Below are positions 1 to 7,177 of a stretch of 9,324 nt of DNA, piece by piece. Made by a program: the position numbers and the translations under genes. Numbering within the stretch: position 1 is the first letter of the stretch; every line of letters starts with the position of its first letter. This stretch comes from Syntrophorhabdus sp. PtaB.Bin184 (GTDB taxonomy: Bacteria; Desulfobacterota; Syntrophorhabdia; Syntrophorhabdales; Syntrophorhabdaceae): NCBI GenBank assembly GCA_002067555.1, contig MVQQ01000165.1, forward strand, positions 1 to 9,324, read 5' to 3'. Under the pieces are notes generated by a model, which ran no database searches, had not been told where the DNA came from, and worked only from the letters and a program-made list of their open reading frames with translations.

Positions 1-111
1 CAACCCGGCGTTCCAGAAGAAATGGACCGACTGCTCGAAGCGCGCCTTCAGCTCGTACCCTGTTGCCGGTTTGTAATTGATAAGACCCAAGAGGGCGTGT
101 GGAAGGGACAT
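1..111 (-). CDS. PadR-family transcriptional regulator, N-terminal 37 residues (cut by window edge)
   Basis: Reading the minus strand from the ATG at 111 gives 37 open codons running off the window edge. The product starts MSLPHALLGLINYKPATGYE and continues through an FEQS...FFWNAGL stretch. This is the characteristic start of PadR-family winged-helix regulators (usual pattern: MSL.HALLGLL, then SGYEL, then FW). The start is supported by GGAG at 119-122, 7 bases before the ATG. PadR proteins are dimeric DNA-binding regulators, often repressors released by small hydrophobic or phenolic compounds. The gene lies downstream of the cluster's last gene in the same orientation, separated by 179 bp with its own candidate leader, so it is probably transcribed separately. 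That it controls the neighbouring lipid cluster is inference from position. The ligand-sensing C-terminal part lies outside the window. Confidence 0.85.
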   Translation of the reverse strand, partial: MSLPHALLGLINYKPATGYELKARFEQSVHFFWNAGL

Positions 112-138
112 AACTCATCTCCATGTTGAATTACCACC

Positions 139-156
139 ATATGATGGCCCACATAT
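139..156. promoter_or_regulatory. Imperfect 18-bp inverted repeat, candidate PadR operator
   Basis: The repeat is ATATGATGGCCCACATAT. Fourteen of its 18 positions obey dyad symmetry, with ATATG/CATAT arms and a GGCC centre. It lies 28 bases upstream of the PadR start codon in an AT-rich leader. PadR-family operators are commonly AT-rich dyads containing ATGT/ACAT-type half-sites and many members regulate themselves, so this is a plausible autoregulatory site. A second copy was not seen near other genes in the window. Confidence 0.35.
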
Positions 157-190
157 ACTATACATAACACATAAATTCCTGGATTTTCAA
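157..190 (-). promoter_or_regulatory. Weak candidate promoter for the padR-like gene
   Basis: On the minus strand TTGAAA (185-190) could serve as a -35 box. TATGTA (161-166, 18-base spacer) could be the -10, or TATAGT (157-162), which is a better hexamer but has a 22-base spacer. The inverted repeat at 139-156 would then sit over or just after the transcription start, consistent with repression. The hexamers are imperfect, so this is only a suggestion. Three ACATA pentamers on the plus strand (151, 162, 169) add to the AT-rich character of this 179-bp gap, which holds no gene. Confidence 0.25.
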
Positions 191-290
191 CTTATGCGAA
201 GAGCCATCGTTCCCCTGAAGCAATGATGCTGTATCCGGCGTTCTCTGCCATGGCGGAGAGCGAATGGCAGATTGTGGAGGGAGGTGTCTT

Positions 291-1571
291 TCAGAAAAAG
301 ACGCTTATGCCCGCACTCACCGCGTTCTGCCAGGGTATCATGCCGTATTCGATGTCCTTGTTGCCGATGAAGAACTGCGCAGATGCGGTAAGGGCGACCC
401 GGTCGTTCAGCCTGTACACAAGGGAAGGGCTCAGAAGGCAGCTTCGGTCATCGAGGTTTCCCACAAAGACGAGGCTCCCGTCGATCTTTCCCCCTATATC
501 GGGCTTGTTGATGCGAGCGAAAAGGTAGTTCCTTCTCATCTGGCCGAACGTCGTTATGCTGTTCGCCTGGGCGAGATACGACGACATCAGCCCGGAAACA
601 AATCCCTTTTCCCGATTGACGTGGGCATACTTCACGAAGTCGATGTAATTCCTCCAGTCGCATGCGTCGTAGCCTTCGCCGTTGTAAATATACTCGCCTA
701 TGATATTTACCTTATTGTCAAACGTGTACTGCCCACCGACAACCAGGTTCAAGTACGTCCCCGAGTCGTCTCCAGGATCAACCAAAGCGTACGTTCGCGG
801 TGTGCGTGCCGATATCATGCGGATCTTCCCTCTCCCCTCATTCCATCTCAAGGCGGATTCCGTGTAGAGTACGAGGCTGTGACCGGCCGTCGTGGAGACG
901 GCCAGCCCTGCTCCGGGTTTATCACCGTAATAGTAGAGGAGGGTAGCGTCGGTCTTGATACGCTCAAGCAGGAAGGCCGCCTTCAGGAGCAGACGGTCCT
1001 CTTCCTGTTGATTCCCGCTGAGGTGAGGTGCGAAGATGGCGGTGAGAGTGGCGTTGCGAAAGAAAAGATCGAGGCCCGCCAAGTAATTGCCCTCCCGTTC
1101 AACCCGCCTTTCCTCTTCCCTCAGGGTCCAGTCCACCTTCTTCTTCTCTCCCAGAAAATCGACGGGGTTGGCCCCGTAAGCAACGCCTTCACGGATGTTG
1201 CGTTTCCCCGCATATGCGAAGTACCGGTCCTGAAACCGCATCTCCACGTATGCGTCGTCCGTGAGGAAATCCCCTTCCGAGTAACCGCCCGGTGTGGACA
1301 GCAGGGTGGGTCTCATCCTGCCGACGAACCTTGCGTTCTTGTAGGAAACCGTGACGCTCTCATAGAGGTAGAGCCTGTTGGTCCACCGGGGGGACGATGC
1401 GGAGCCGGCCCCGGGATTGAGCAGGTAGTCCTTCTTGAGATCCAGATATATCACCTGCTCCGTGATCCTGCCGGATGCGTCGAAGGCGAAACCCTCGGCA
1501 CAGGCATCGATGGGAAGCAGGCCCAGCGACAGCAGTAGTAACAATGCAGAAGCACGGAGCAAGGTCATCAT
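291..1571 (-). CDS. Predicted outer-membrane beta-barrel protein, last gene of the export module
   Basis: The product has 426 residues. Residues 1-25 form a Sec signal peptide (charged start, Leu-rich core 9-20, likely cleavage after ACA at 25). The mature part is rich in alternating aromatic and polar strands typical of barrels, for example around 66-78, 108-121, 273-296 and 391-402, and it ends in SVFF. A C-terminal Phe on the last strand is the classic signal for BAM-dependent outer-membrane insertion. A stretch at 123-139 (KRNIREGVAYGANPVDF) resembles the R..WG.G...NP.D pattern seen in several porin-like barrels. I cannot assign a named family. The ATG is directly preceded in frame by a stop and starts 15 bases after the LolA-like gene; no strong ribosome site is visible, so it may be translationally coupled. 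Its place after an ABC pump and a LolA-like carrier suggests the outer-membrane end of an export route (inference). Confidence 0.7.
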   Translation of the reverse strand: MMTLLRASALLLLLSLGLLPIDACAEGFAFDASGRITEQVIYLDLKKDYLLNPGAGSASSPRWTNRLYLYESVTVSYKNARFVGRMRPTLLSTPGGYSEGDFLTDDAYVEMRFQDRYFAYAGKRNIREGVAYGANPVDFLGEKKKVDWTLREEERRVEREGNYLAGLDLFFRNATLTAIFAPHLSGNQQEEDRLLLKAAFLLERIKTDATLLYYYGDKPGAGLAVSTTAGHSLVLYTESALRWNEGRGKIRMISARTPRTYALVDPGDDSGTYLNLVVGGQYTFDNKVNIIGEYIYNGEGYDACDWRNYIDFVKYAHVNREKGFVSGLMSSYLAQANSITTFGQMRRNYLFARINKPDIGGKIDGSLVFVGNLDDRSCLLSPSLVYRLNDRVALTASAQFFIGNKDIEYGMIPWQNAVSAGISVFF

Positions 1572-1586
1572 TCAGGCACTTGCCGG

Positions 1587-2321
1587 TCATCTAGAGCTGA
1601 GCCGTTCCATGTAGGTACTCTGGAAATGCGTCTCCGGCGTCTCTTCAACTTTCATGTTGCTGTACTCCATCACCGTATACTCATCCTTTTTCATTGAATC
1701 CCTGACCTCCAGGATGGTCGGCCTTTCAGCATCCAGTATGGTTTCGTATCCCCGGTAGTGGGTTGTCTTCAGGAGACTCCCGGAGAGCGCGAAGAAATCG
1801 GCCTTCATCAGCCTGTACGTCTCCTTCTCGGCCCATACGTCGATGGAACTGTATGCGGCACCGGCTGTCCTGGCCTTGAGGGAGATGCTGAGCGCGTCTT
1901 TGTTGTCGATCCTGCCGTTCTTGACCGAATCGACGCGGTAATCGAGATTGAATACCACCCTTGCGACGTCGGCGTTCGACACCCTGCCGAGTATCTGTTG
2001 CTGCGGCGAAATTCGTATGGGGCGCCTGTTGCCGGGCATATAGATCCACATATTGTCGTCGACCATGAGCATGATCTTGCCCTTCTCGGAGGCCGGCGAC
2101 TTGTAGAAGACGAGACTCTTCTTCGAATCCTTCGTTCTCACGAAGAGCTCCGTCACCTGCTCCTTTTCCGGTGTATGGACCGTCACCTTCAAGTTGAAGG
2201 TAAAAGTCTTGCCGGGTGCGCGTATGTTGTCGATCTTCTCCAAGATCCCCTGATTCGACTGGGCAAAGGCCCCGCCAATACAGAATAAGACGGCAATGAG
2301 GGTAAGCAGCATCGTTTTCAT
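1587..2321 (-). CDS. LolA-like outer membrane lipoprotein-sorting family protein (periplasmic)
   Basis: The product has 244 residues with a clean signal peptide (1-20, cleavage after AFA, mature protein starting QSN). The segment at 91-121, containing MWIYMPGNRRPIRISPQQQ followed by GRVSNADVAR, is the hallmark of the LolA-like 'outer membrane lipoprotein-sorting protein' family (Pfam LolA_like type), a half-barrel fold that binds acyl chains in the periplasm. It is longer than classical LolA (about 180-200 residues), as usual for this branch. Members are often encoded beside FtsX-type permeases or MMPL pumps, and LolA-like proteins occur in aryl polyene lipid clusters. The ATG overlaps the permease stop (ATGA). 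A GGAGG lies about 13 bases upstream, a little far, so coupling with the permease probably helps translation. Its likely job is to accept a lipid or lipid-linked cargo from the permease and pass it across the periplasm; the cargo is inferred, not shown. Confidence 0.85.
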   Translation of the reverse strand: MKTMLLTLIAVLFCIGGAFAQSNQGILEKIDNIRAPGKTFTFNLKVTVHTPEKEQVTELFVRTKDSKKSLVFYKSPASEKGKIMLMVDDNMWIYMPGNRRPIRISPQQQILGRVSNADVARVVFNLDYRVDSVKNGRIDNKDALSISLKARTAGAAYSSIDVWAEKETYRLMKADFFALSGSLLKTTHYRGYETILDAERPTILEVRDSMKKDEYTVMEYSNMKVEETPETHFQSTYMERLSSR

Positions 2322-3550
2322 ATGTGGTGCAAAGCCTCCACTATCTTCAGTCTCGACGCCTTGAAGGACGGGTAGAGCGACGACAGGGCAGACACGCCGA
2401 CGATCGACGCAAAAGCGTAGAGTATTACCTGGGGCACGATGAGCACCATGGCCAGGTAACCCCTATTCTGGCCCGGCGGAGGAGGCACGTAGATCCCGCC
2501 GCTGAAATTGATCGCGTACGCGACCATGATGCCGACGACGACCCCTATGATGCCGCCTATGATACCGATCAAGATGCCTTCGGTCAAAAACAGCCTCATC
2601 GTGCCCAGCCTCGTCGTCCCGATGGCCCTGAGCGTCCCTATCTCCCTGGTCCTCTCGAAGACGGACATGGTGATCGTATTTGCGATACTGAATAACACGA
2701 TGACCCCCACGATGAAGATGATGATGTCGAATATCCCCCTGTAGAGCCTCTCGACTTTCAGGTAAAAATCCGCAAGCTCCGACCAGGTTCGATATTCCAT
2801 GCCCTGCAGGTCCGTAGCGAGGAGCCCATTTATCCTTTTGGTCGCCTTCCCCAGGTCGTCCGTGTCGTTGAGCAAGACCATGAATTTCTCTACGGCGTTG
2901 CAGTTGACCAGGCGCTTGACGAAGGGAAGAGGGAGCTTCACGAAGACGCTGTCGTACTCCTTGGAGCCCGTTTCTGCAACACCGACCACCTTGAATTCGA
3001 GGGCGTTCATTGTTCCGTCTATGGTCGTGGTGAGGAGCGTGAGGTAGTCGCCTACCTTGGCGCCCAAGGCCTTCATCAGCTCCACCCCGACCACTCCGTC
3101 ACCCGGGCCCGTGCTCTCGTCGAGCTGCTGCCCATCGACGACCGTCTCGAAGGTGTTCATGTCGCCAGCGCTTTCCTCCGCCACATTGATCCCGAACCCC
3201 TTGCATGAAAGGGTCCTTTCGCCGGTGCTGATGAGACCGGAGAATGTGAGCCTGCTCGTGACAAGCTTGACCTCCGGCATCCGGGCAAGGACCCGCTCCA
3301 CCGATTCCGATTCCCTGATGAGGTACTTCCCCGGGTTCGCGAGTCCCTTTTCGAAATATCCCTTCTTTGCGACCTGGACGTGACCGAGCTGCGTTCGTAT
3401 CGTCGATTCCCGGAGGCCCATGAAGGTAAACTCCATGTAGCCCCCGAAAACGATAAGCCCCGTCATTCCCGACGTGATCGCCAGGAATGTGATAACCGTT
3501 CTCCGCCTGTTCTTGAAAATGTTCTTTATTGCGAGTATGAGCGTATTCAC
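2318..3550 (-). CDS. ABC transporter permease, MacB/LolC-LolE (FtsX) family
   Basis: The product has 410 residues in the type VII ABC permease layout: a first membrane helix near 18-38, a large periplasmic domain at about 40-270 (MacB_PCD type), then three helices near 272-294, 321-347 and 366-392. Between the second and third helices sits FERTREIGTLRAIG (298-311), the coupling segment typical of FtsX-domain permeases. The end, YPSFKASRLKIVEAL, is also characteristic of the family. Translation starts at a GTG (3550) that overlaps the ATPase stop as GTGA, with AAGGA 7 bases upstream. Such permeases do not carry substrate through a channel; they use mechanotransmission to extract lipoproteins or push periplasmic substrates. 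Only one permease gene is present, so a homodimer like MacB or LolF is expected rather than a LolC/LolE heterodimer. The neighbouring LolA-like protein is the natural acceptor. Confidence 0.9.
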   Translation of the reverse strand: MNTLILAIKNIFKNRRRTVITFLAITSGMTGLIVFGGYMEFTFMGLRESTIRTQLGHVQVAKKGYFEKGLANPGKYLIRESESVERVLARMPEVKLVTSRLTFSGLISTGERTLSCKGFGINVAEESAGDMNTFETVVDGQQLDESTGPGDGVVGVELMKALGAKVGDYLTLLTTTIDGTMNALEFKVVGVAETGSKEYDSVFVKLPLPFVKRLVNCNAVEKFMVLLNDTDDLGKATKRINGLLATDLQGMEYRTWSELADFYLKVERLYRGIFDIIIFIVGVIVLFSIANTITMSVFERTREIGTLRAIGTTRLGTMRLFLTEGILIGIIGGIIGVVVGIMVAYAINFSGGIYVPPPPGQNRGYLAMVLIVPQVILYAFASIVGVSALSSLYPSFKASRLKIVEALHHI

Positions 3551-4212
3551 TGGACGATCCTTCCATCGGAGATTGTGTAGACATCACTTGCATATCCTCG
3601 TATCTTCGCATCGTGGGTAGAGAAGATGAACGTGGTCCTGTGGTCCTCGTTCATCTTCTTCATCAGCTCGAGGATTTCGTGCCCCGTTGCCGAATCGAGG
3701 TTGGCTGTCGGCTCGTCCGCGAGCACGACCCTCGGGTTTGTCACGAGGGCCCTCGCGATCGCCACCCTTTGCCGCTGCCCGCCCGACAATTGGTCGGGCT
3801 TGTGTTTTGCGAACTTCGAGAGGCCGACCTCATCAAGCATGCGCGCTACCATTTGCTTCCTCTCCTTCTTGCCTGTCTTTGAGATCAACAGCGGGTATTC
3901 CACGTTCTCGAATGAGGTCAGAACGGGGATGAGGTTGAACGACTGGAATATGAAGCCTATGGTGTTGTTTCTCAGCCTCGATAACTCGCTGTCCCGGAAA
4001 TCGGCGACATCCTTCTCCATCAGCAGAACCATTCCCGACGTCGGCATATCGAGACAGCCGAGGAGGTTCAGGAGGGTCGACTTGCCGCTGCCGGACGGAC
4101 CGCACACGGAAACGAAGTCCCCTTCCTTGATGTGGAGAGTCACGCCTCGCAGGGCTTGCACCGTCGTCTCTCCGAGCCTGTAGTCTTTTGTGACATCTCT
4201 CAGCTCGATCAT
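3547..4212 (-). CDS. ABC transporter ATP-binding protein, LolD/MacB type
   Basis: The product has 221 residues, the usual size for LolD-like ATPases. All nucleotide-binding motifs are intact: Walker A GPSGSGKST (38-46), Q-loop Gln90 in IFQSFNL, signature LSGGQ (142-146), Walker B VVLADEP (162-168, catalytic Glu167), D-loop NLD (171-173) and switch His200. The ATG at 4212 is chosen because AGGGGG (4217-4222) lies just upstream and the protein then begins MIELRDVTKDY as family members do; a longer in-frame start at 4263 would add 17 non-conserved residues overlapping the preceding gene. The stop overlaps the permease GTG (GTGA), and the TPR gene ends 8 bases upstream. It should act at the inner face of the cytoplasmic membrane, driving the adjacent permease by ATP hydrolysis. 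Confidence 0.95.
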   Translation of the reverse strand: MIELRDVTKDYRLGETTVQALRGVTLHIKEGDFVSVCGPSGSGKSTLLNLLGCLDMPTSGMVLLMEKDVADFRDSELSRLRNNTIGFIFQSFNLIPVLTSFENVEYPLLISKTGKKERKQMVARMLDEVGLSKFAKHKPDQLSGGQRQRVAIARALVTNPRVVLADEPTANLDSATGHEILELMKKMNEDHRTTFIFSTHDAKIRGYASDVYTISDGRIVQ

Positions 4213-4220
4213 AGTTCCCC

Positions 4221-5000
4221 CTAACTTTCGGCACTGAGCTCCTTCTTCGCCAGGCTTGACCAAAACGACCCGGGTGCCGTTTTCACAGCCCTCTCGAAGT
4301 AGCTCTTTCCCTGTTGCTCCTCGGACTTACCCTTGTAGATCATGCCGAGCCTGTAGAAGACGGATGAGGCGAGGGTCTTGTCGTGATCATTCCACTCGGG
4401 CTTCTTTCCGAGCATTTCTTCTACGAAGAGAAAGTCCTTGAGGGCAACGTCCTTCCGGTTGAACATCCCCGGCAGGGCCATGCTGTTGCTCCCCCGTATC
4501 ATCCTCAGCGCGATGTTGGAGGGCGCCCTGGCAACCGCCGTGTCAAGCATATTGATCCCCTTGTTGACACGGCTCAGCTTCGCGACCACGTTCCAGGAGT
4601 CCCTTGCGGACATCGTCATCGCGCTTCCCAGGTATGCCAGGAGTTCCATGTCGTCCGGGCTCAGCTCACGGGCCTTCTCCAGGTAGGCGATGGCCTTTTT
4701 GGTCGTTCCTTTGATCTTCGCCGAGGCGAGGCTGTGGTAGGCGATGGCCATGAGCTTGACGGTCTCGAGATCGTGCGCGTTCTCCTTGTCCATCCGCTCG
4801 CAGCTCTCCGAGAGCAGTTTGATCGCCTCCTTGTCTTGCGGGTTCTGCCTGAGTGTTCTCTCGCTTCCGTCTATCGCCTCCCTGAGCTTTTGTATCTTTC
4901 CGACGTCCGGGGCTGAAGCCGCGCTTTCGGCATTCGCGATACCGGCGTGTGCCCAGAGGACCATAAGAACTACGAGAATAGCTGCACTGACCTTTTTCAT
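4221..5000 (-). CDS. Secreted TPR-containing protein of unknown function
   Basis: The product has 259 residues. Residues 1-24 form a signal peptide (MKK start, hydrophobic core 6-18, cleavage after IANA); no lipobox is present, so it is probably soluble in the periplasm. The rest looks almost fully alpha-helical. TPR-like helical pairs are visible at about 103-130 (AIAYLEKARELSPDD then LAYLGSA) and 216-245 (YRLGMIY then YFERAVKTAPGS), with a non-TPR middle containing GSNSMALPGMFNRKDVALKDF (169-190). I do not recognise a named family. The ATG overlaps the dehydratase stop as ATGA, has its own AAGGAG 7 bases upstream, and the gene ends 8 bases before the ATPase. It may be a periplasmic scaffold or adaptor for the permease/LolA-like pair, joining synthesis to export, but that is inference. 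Confidence 0.75.
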   Translation of the reverse strand: MKKVSAAILVVLMVLWAHAGIANAESAASAPDVGKIQKLREAIDGSERTLRQNPQDKEAIKLLSESCERMDKENAHDLETVKLMAIAYHSLASAKIKGTTKKAIAYLEKARELSPDDMELLAYLGSAMTMSARDSWNVVAKLSRVNKGINMLDTAVARAPSNIALRMIRGSNSMALPGMFNRKDVALKDFLFVEEMLGKKPEWNDHDKTLASSVFYRLGMIYKGKSEEQQGKSYFERAVKTAPGSFWSSLAKKELSAES

Positions 5001-5473
5001 TGTCCTGCTCCTTTTTGGTTGATTTGTGTGACCTGAGCCGTCTGCTCAGGCTCCCGTATAATGGCAACGACGAAGTCGCCTGAAGCCACGGTGCTTCCGT
5101 CCACTCGAACATCTCCCACGAATTTCGTCAGCCCCGAAAACGCCTTGACCATGCGCACCTCGATGATCATACGGTCCCCGGGTACAACCGGCCGATGGAA
5201 CTTGATGTTCATGGCCGTGAGGAAACCCTTCATTGACGCTGATTTCTCGCCTGTGTCCTGCGTGAACGCCGCGGTCTGGGCCATCGCCTCGGCGATGATC
5301 ATGCCCGGGACGATTGACTGACCGGGAAAGTGCCCCTGGAAAAAGGGCTCATTGCACGTCACGTTCTTCACCCCCACGCACCGTCCCGGTGACTGGTCGA
5401 CAATCCTGTCCACGAGAAGGAAGGGGTATCGATGAGGCAGCCGTTCCTTTATCTCCTCTATACTTAAAACCAC
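4997..5473 (-). CDS. fabZ: 3-hydroxyacyl-ACP dehydratase, FabZ family
   Basis: The product is a 158-residue single-hotdog dehydratase. It opens with LPHRYPFLLVDRI (12-24), carries the catalytic His48 in FFQGHFPG and the catalytic Glu62 in GMIIAEAMAQ, and ends with a polar tail of about 15 residues. FabZ enzymes convert (3R)-hydroxyacyl-ACP to trans-2-enoyl-ACP in the cytosol. The start is a GTG preceded by a near-perfect AGGAGGT (5479-5485) at 5-base spacing. The gene begins 22 bases after KS-B ends, and its stop overlaps the ATG of the secreted TPR protein. It is probably a pathway-specific paralogue rather than the housekeeping fabZ, which usually sits with lpx genes. No enoyl reductase is present here, so repeated elongation and dehydration could leave conjugated double bonds; a reductase elsewhere would change that prediction. 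Confidence 0.93.
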   Translation of the reverse strand: MVLSIEEIKERLPHRYPFLLVDRIVDQSPGRCVGVKNVTCNEPFFQGHFPGQSIVPGMIIAEAMAQTAAFTQDTGEKSASMKGFLTAMNIKFHRPVVPGDRMIIEVRMVKAFSGLTKFVGDVRVDGSTVASGDFVVAIIREPEQTAQVTQINQKGAGQ

Positions 5474-5478
5474 CTCTG

Positions 5479-5485
5479 ACCTCCT
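5479..5485 (-). promoter_or_regulatory. Strong ribosome binding site fixing the GTG start of the dehydratase
   Basis: AGGAGGT on the minus strand lies 5 bases before the GTG at 5473. It is the strongest Shine-Dalgarno match noted inside the cluster, and it fixes this start although no ATG is available nearby. Confidence 0.7.
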
Positions 5486-5495
5486 GGTTGTCGTA

Positions 5496-6710
5496 TCACT
5501 CCACGTACCGTCCCCAGAGCGTTGAGCAGTTGTTTCCGCCGAACCCGAAAGTGTTCGAAAGAACCACGTTGGCCTGCCCGTCCCGTGCTTCGTTGGGAAC
5601 GTAATCGAGATCGCACGACGGATCGGGTGTGGAGTAATTGATAGTTGGCGGTATGAAGTTACCTTCCATGGCGGCGATCGCGCAGACGGCCTCTATCGCC
5701 CCGGCCGCGCCGAGTGTGTGCCCGTGCATCGATTTTGTCGAGCTCACCGGTATCAGATAGGCGCGCGGCCCGAAACACCTTTTGATCGCAAGGCTCTCTA
5801 TCATGTCATTGTGAATGGTCCCCGTGCCGTGGGCATTGATATAGTCGACTCCGTCGGCCTGGACCCCCGCTTTCGCGAGCGCCTGCTCCATGCAGGCGGT
5901 CGGCCCTCTGCCCGTGATGTCCGGCGCCGTCATATGATAGGCGTCGCTGCTCATCCCGTAGCCGAGGAACTCGGCATGGCATGGCCCCCCGCGCCGCCTG
6001 TGAAGGCTTTCTTCCTCCATGACTACGCAGGCCGCCCCTTCGCCGAGGATGATGCCCTTCCTGTTCTTGTCAAAGGGGCGGCAGATATCGGGCGAGACGT
6101 TTCGAAGGACACCGAACCCCGAGCAGGTGATCTCCGCCATCGTGTCGAATCCTCCGGCTATTATCATATCGGCTGTCCCGTTTCGTATCAGGTCGAAGGC
6201 GTGGCCCAGGGCAACACCGGACGACGAGCATGCGGTAGAGAAGACCATGTTGAATCCGGTGAAGCCGGTCTCCACGCATATCCTTGCGCCGGCTGAGTAA
6301 AGCGGATAATCGAGCAGAAACCCGAGGCTGAGCCTTTTTGCCTGCCACCTTCGGTAATACTCCATGCCTGACACGAATCCTCCCAGCGTTGTCCCGAGCA
6401 CCACCCCGCATTTGGCCGCATCGAGATCGGCTGTCACGATGCCGCTCGACTGCAATGCTTGTCGGGCAGCGATAAGGGCGAACTGGGAACCACGGTCCAT
6501 CCTCCGCAGCTCCCTTCTACCGAAGTGATCGAGGGGCGAATAATCCTTGACCTCGCACCCGTATACGCTGTTGAGTCCCGACACATCAAAGGCGGTGATG
6601 CGATCCGTCCCGCACCTCCCGTTCCTGAGCGACCGTGTGAATTCCTCGTAGCTCTTGCCTATGGCGCATATGATCCCTATGCCGGTGATGACGACCCTCC
6701 TCGATCTCAT
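5496..6710 (-). CDS. Beta-ketoacyl-ACP synthase (KS-B), FabF-like, complete catalytic triad
   Basis: The product has 404 residues, normal for FabF/KAS II-type enzymes. The start RRVVITGIG is standard. The nucleophile is Cys161 in STACSSSG. The other catalytic residues are His294 in NAHGTGT and His331 in STKSMHGHTLGAAG, with the conserved Lys326. The glycine-rich GFGGNN loop is at 389-394. All residues for decarboxylative Claisen condensation of an acyl thioester with malonyl-ACP are present, so this is probably the main elongating enzyme. The ATG overlaps the thioesterase stop (ATGA) and has GGAGG 9 bases upstream. The dehydratase follows after 22 bases. It is about as divergent from KS-A as expected for distinct specificities; whether it acts alone or pairs with the CLF-like protein cannot be read from the sequence. 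Confidence 0.93.
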   Translation of the reverse strand: MRSRRVVITGIGIICAIGKSYEEFTRSLRNGRCGTDRITAFDVSGLNSVYGCEVKDYSPLDHFGRRELRRMDRGSQFALIAARQALQSSGIVTADLDAAKCGVVLGTTLGGFVSGMEYYRRWQAKRLSLGFLLDYPLYSAGARICVETGFTGFNMVFSTACSSSGVALGHAFDLIRNGTADMIIAGGFDTMAEITCSGFGVLRNVSPDICRPFDKNRKGIILGEGAACVVMEEESLHRRRGGPCHAEFLGYGMSSDAYHMTAPDITGRGPTACMEQALAKAGVQADGVDYINAHGTGTIHNDMIESLAIKRCFGPRAYLIPVSSTKSMHGHTLGAAGAIEAVCAIAAMEGNFIPPTINYSTPDPSCDLDYVPNEARDGQANVVLSNTFGFGGNNCSTLWGRYVE

Positions 6711-7177
6711 GAAGCCGATCCTCCAACCTTGCCTTCCTTCTCGGCGGCGGGTGCCCGGGAGAGATTCCCGAGGGCTCCGGCAAAGGCATCGGGAATTCTT
6801 ATTTGCAGCCTTCCTTCCTTGTCTACCAGTACGCTCACACTTCGGCCTTCCGCGAGGAGCCTTTTGCTTCTCGCGTTGATAACCTCGTAGTGGACGACGA
6901 GCCGTGCGACCGAGGATTCCTCAGGAACCGCCCTTACCCTTACCCGGTCCCCATAGCGTGCAGGATAATGGTAGACGCATCTCGCTTCGACGATAGGCAT
7001 GAAATAGCCTTGCTTCTCTCCGTCCTTGATGCCTATTCCCAGTTTTGACAGGAGCTTGTCGATCGCCGTGTTGAACCAGACAAAGTAGTTCGCGTGATAG
7101 ACGACACCCATCTGGTCCGTTTCACCGTAGCGCACTTCCGCTTCAACCTCCGTTTGGAATCCTCTCAGGAGCAACAT
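6707..7177 (-). CDS. Acyl-CoA/acyl-ACP thioesterase, YbgC/4-hydroxybenzoyl-CoA thioesterase family
   Basis: With the start at ATG 7177 the product has 156 residues, the usual size for a single hotdog thioesterase. The motif VRYGETDQMGVVYHANYF (15-32) carries the catalytic Asp21 of the YbgC / 4-hydroxybenzoyl-CoA thioesterase family. These enzymes release acyl chains from CoA or ACP; in aryl polyene and similar clusters a hotdog thioesterase is a regular member. The frame stays open upstream to 7453, but those 92 codons are basic, lack family similarity and lie inside the CLF-like gene, so the longer form is rejected. No good Shine-Dalgarno is seen before 7177; with the 13-base overlap with the CLF-like gene this suggests translational coupling. 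The stop overlaps the KS-B start (ATGA). It could hydrolyse the finished chain or act as an editing enzyme. Confidence 0.88.
   Translation of the reverse strand: MLLLRGFQTEVEAEVRYGETDQMGVVYHANYFVWFNTAIDKLLSKLGIGIKDGEKQGYFMPIVEARCVYHYPARYGDRVRVRAVPEESSVARLVVHYEVINARSKRLLAEGRSVSVLVDKEGRLQIRIPDAFAGALGNLSRAPAAEKEGKVGGSAS

Noticed and set aside
244..271. Perfect 8-bp inverted repeat TCTGCCAT/ATGGCAGA with a 12-base loop downstream of the barrel gene, as a terminator
   Set aside because: It lies about 20 bases after the stop, but no T-run follows on the minus strand and the stem is short, so an intrinsic terminator cannot be claimed.
264..1538. Long plus-strand open frame (424 codons) opposite the outer-membrane barrel gene
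   Set aside because: It is the antisense shadow of the barrel gene. The translation has no recognisable domain or signal peptide, while the minus strand has a signal peptide and a C-terminal Phe barrel end.
3099..3611. Minus-strand frame of 170 codons overlapping the permease and ATPase genes
   Set aside because: It is an alternative frame within two well-supported ABC transporter genes and its translation is low in hydrophobic content with no domain.
4213..4263. Longer start for the ABC ATPase adding 17 residues
   Set aside because: The extension overlaps the TPR gene's end and is not conserved. The ATG at 4212 has an AGGGGG site directly upstream and gives the standard LolD-like N-terminus.
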